Below are positions 5,841-6,376 of a stretch of DNA of 6,376 nt, piece by piece. The translations under genes were made by a program, and so were the position numbers. Position 1 is the first letter of the stretch. Every line of letters starts with the position of its first letter. The DNA comes from JAUXLW01 sp964195005. Its GTDB lineage: Bacteria > Actinomycetota > Acidimicrobiia > Spongiisociales > SHLN01. Under the pieces are notes generated by a model that saw only the letters and a list, made by a program, of their open reading frames with translations, was not told where the DNA came from and made no database searches. Location of the stretch: contig CAXMOO010000061.1 of NCBI GenBank assembly GCA_964195005.1, forward strand, positions 1-6,376, written 5' to 3'.

Positions 5841-6376
5841 GTGGCGCGTCTGCCCAAGGATTCACCATCTGTAGCTGATGGCGTGGGTAAATATCTCGAA
5901 GAAGTGTCCTCTCACGACCTTTTGACCGCCGAAGACGAGGTTCGACTTGCCCGCACTATTGAAAAGGGTCGGGTCGCCCAGCATCAAATCGATACCGGCC
6001 ACAAGCTGTCGGCCGCGCAGCGAGCTCGCTTGTTTCGGGAGGTCCATGCCGCCGACGAGGCGAAGATGGAGTTCATCCGCGCCAACCTCCGCCTGGTCGT
6101 TTCGATCGCCAAACGCTACTCAGGCCGTGGCTTGGATCTATTGGATCTCATCCAGGAAGGCAACCTTGGCCTAATTCGAGCCGTGGAGAAGTTCGACTGG
6201 CGCAAAGGCTTCAAGTTTTCCACGTATGCCACCTGGTGGATCCGGCAAGCCATCACCCGGGGGCTTGGCAATCAGGCTCGAACGATCCGGCTACCGGTCC
6301 ACATGGTCGACGTAGTGCGCACCGTGCAGGAAACCGCCACCAGCCTGGGGCAAGGGCTGCACCGGCCGGCAACGGT
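5841..6376 (+). CDS. Sigma-70 family RNA polymerase sigma factor (primary-like, group 1/2), 3' end cut off by the window
   Basis: The first 178 residues are present and the frame is open at the right edge. Region 1.2 is at about 15-43 (GKYLEEVSSHDLLTAEDEVR). Regions 2.1-2.4 span about 76-155, with ANLRLVVSIAKRY, the core-binding motif DLLDLIQEGNLGLIRAVEKF (99-118), the DNA-melting and -10 recognition segment FKFSTYATWWIRQAITR (124-140), then RTIRLPVHM at the start of region 3. The protein begins almost directly at region 1.2 with no long region 1.1, and the linker between 1.2 and 2.1 is short. This fits an alternative primary-like (group 2, HrdB/SigB-type) factor better than the full housekeeping factor, although some lineages have a short one. 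Regions 3 and 4, including -35 recognition, lie outside the window. It is divergent from the lipoprotein/suf cluster; whether it controls that cluster cannot be told. Confidence 0.93.
   Translation, partial: MARLPKDSPSVADGVGKYLEEVSSHDLLTAEDEVRLARTIEKGRVAQHQIDTGHKLSAAQRARLFREVHAADEAKMEFIRANLRLVVSIAKRYSGRGLDLLDLIQEGNLGLIRAVEKFDWRKGFKFSTYATWWIRQAITRGLGNQARTIRLPVHMVDVVRTVQETATSLGQGLHRPAT

Noticed and set aside
1..6376. tRNA or rRNA genes, CRISPR arrays, insertion sequences or long repeats
   Set aside because: No cloverleaf-like sequence, regularly spaced repeats, transposase or terminal inverted repeats could be recognised.

Overview
The window looks like a GC-rich actinobacterial chromosome segment. 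Several starts are GTG, genes overlap by ATGA or GTGA, the suf-type Fe-S genes follow the actinobacterial order sufD - Rieske ferredoxin - sufC, and a DUF222-like protein fragment lies at the left edge. I would guess Acidimicrobiia or a related uncultured actinobacterial lineage. That placement is inference from gene style, not a phylogenetic result.

Layout. Bases 1-94 (minus) hold the first 31 codons of a probable DUF222/HNH protein that runs off the left edge. Divergent from it, 211-672 (plus) encodes a small SnoaL/NTF2-like protein. Convergent with that gene is a tightly packed minus-strand cluster read from 5719 down to 682: a lipoprotein with two beta-sandwich-like domains and a putative glycoside hydrolase domain; a family-5-type uracil-DNA glycosylase that carries its own Fe-S cluster; sufD; a Rieske-type ferredoxin; sufC; and a thioredoxin-fold protein with a CxxC motif. 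All junctions are 4-bp overlaps except a 41-bp gap before sufD, so this is probably one operon. Divergent from the cluster, 5841 to the right edge encodes the N-terminal part of a primary-like sigma-70 factor.

The most interesting point is the Rieske ferredoxin. Its frame (2239 to 1916) is complete for 107 residues and ends exactly on the sufC start codon. However, codon 61 is TGA, precisely where the second cluster motif C-x2-H needs its cysteine (the sequence reads TGA-Pro-Arg-His-Gly). Nine bases after the TGA begins an imperfect hairpin with a G-first apical loop 26 nt from the TGA, which is the geometry expected of a bacterial SECIS element. I propose a selenocysteine-containing Rieske ferredoxin inside a suf operon, in which Sec would be a cluster ligand. 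A recent nonsense mutation (TGC or TGT to TGA) or an assembly error are the main alternatives, and no Sec machinery gene lies in the window to decide.

Functionally, SufC and SufD are the ATPase and scaffold partners of the SufBCD Fe-S assembly complex. The Rieske protein and the CxxC protein could supply electrons or thiol chemistry to it, and the glycosylase is a client Fe-S protein. sufB, sufS and sufU are not in the window.
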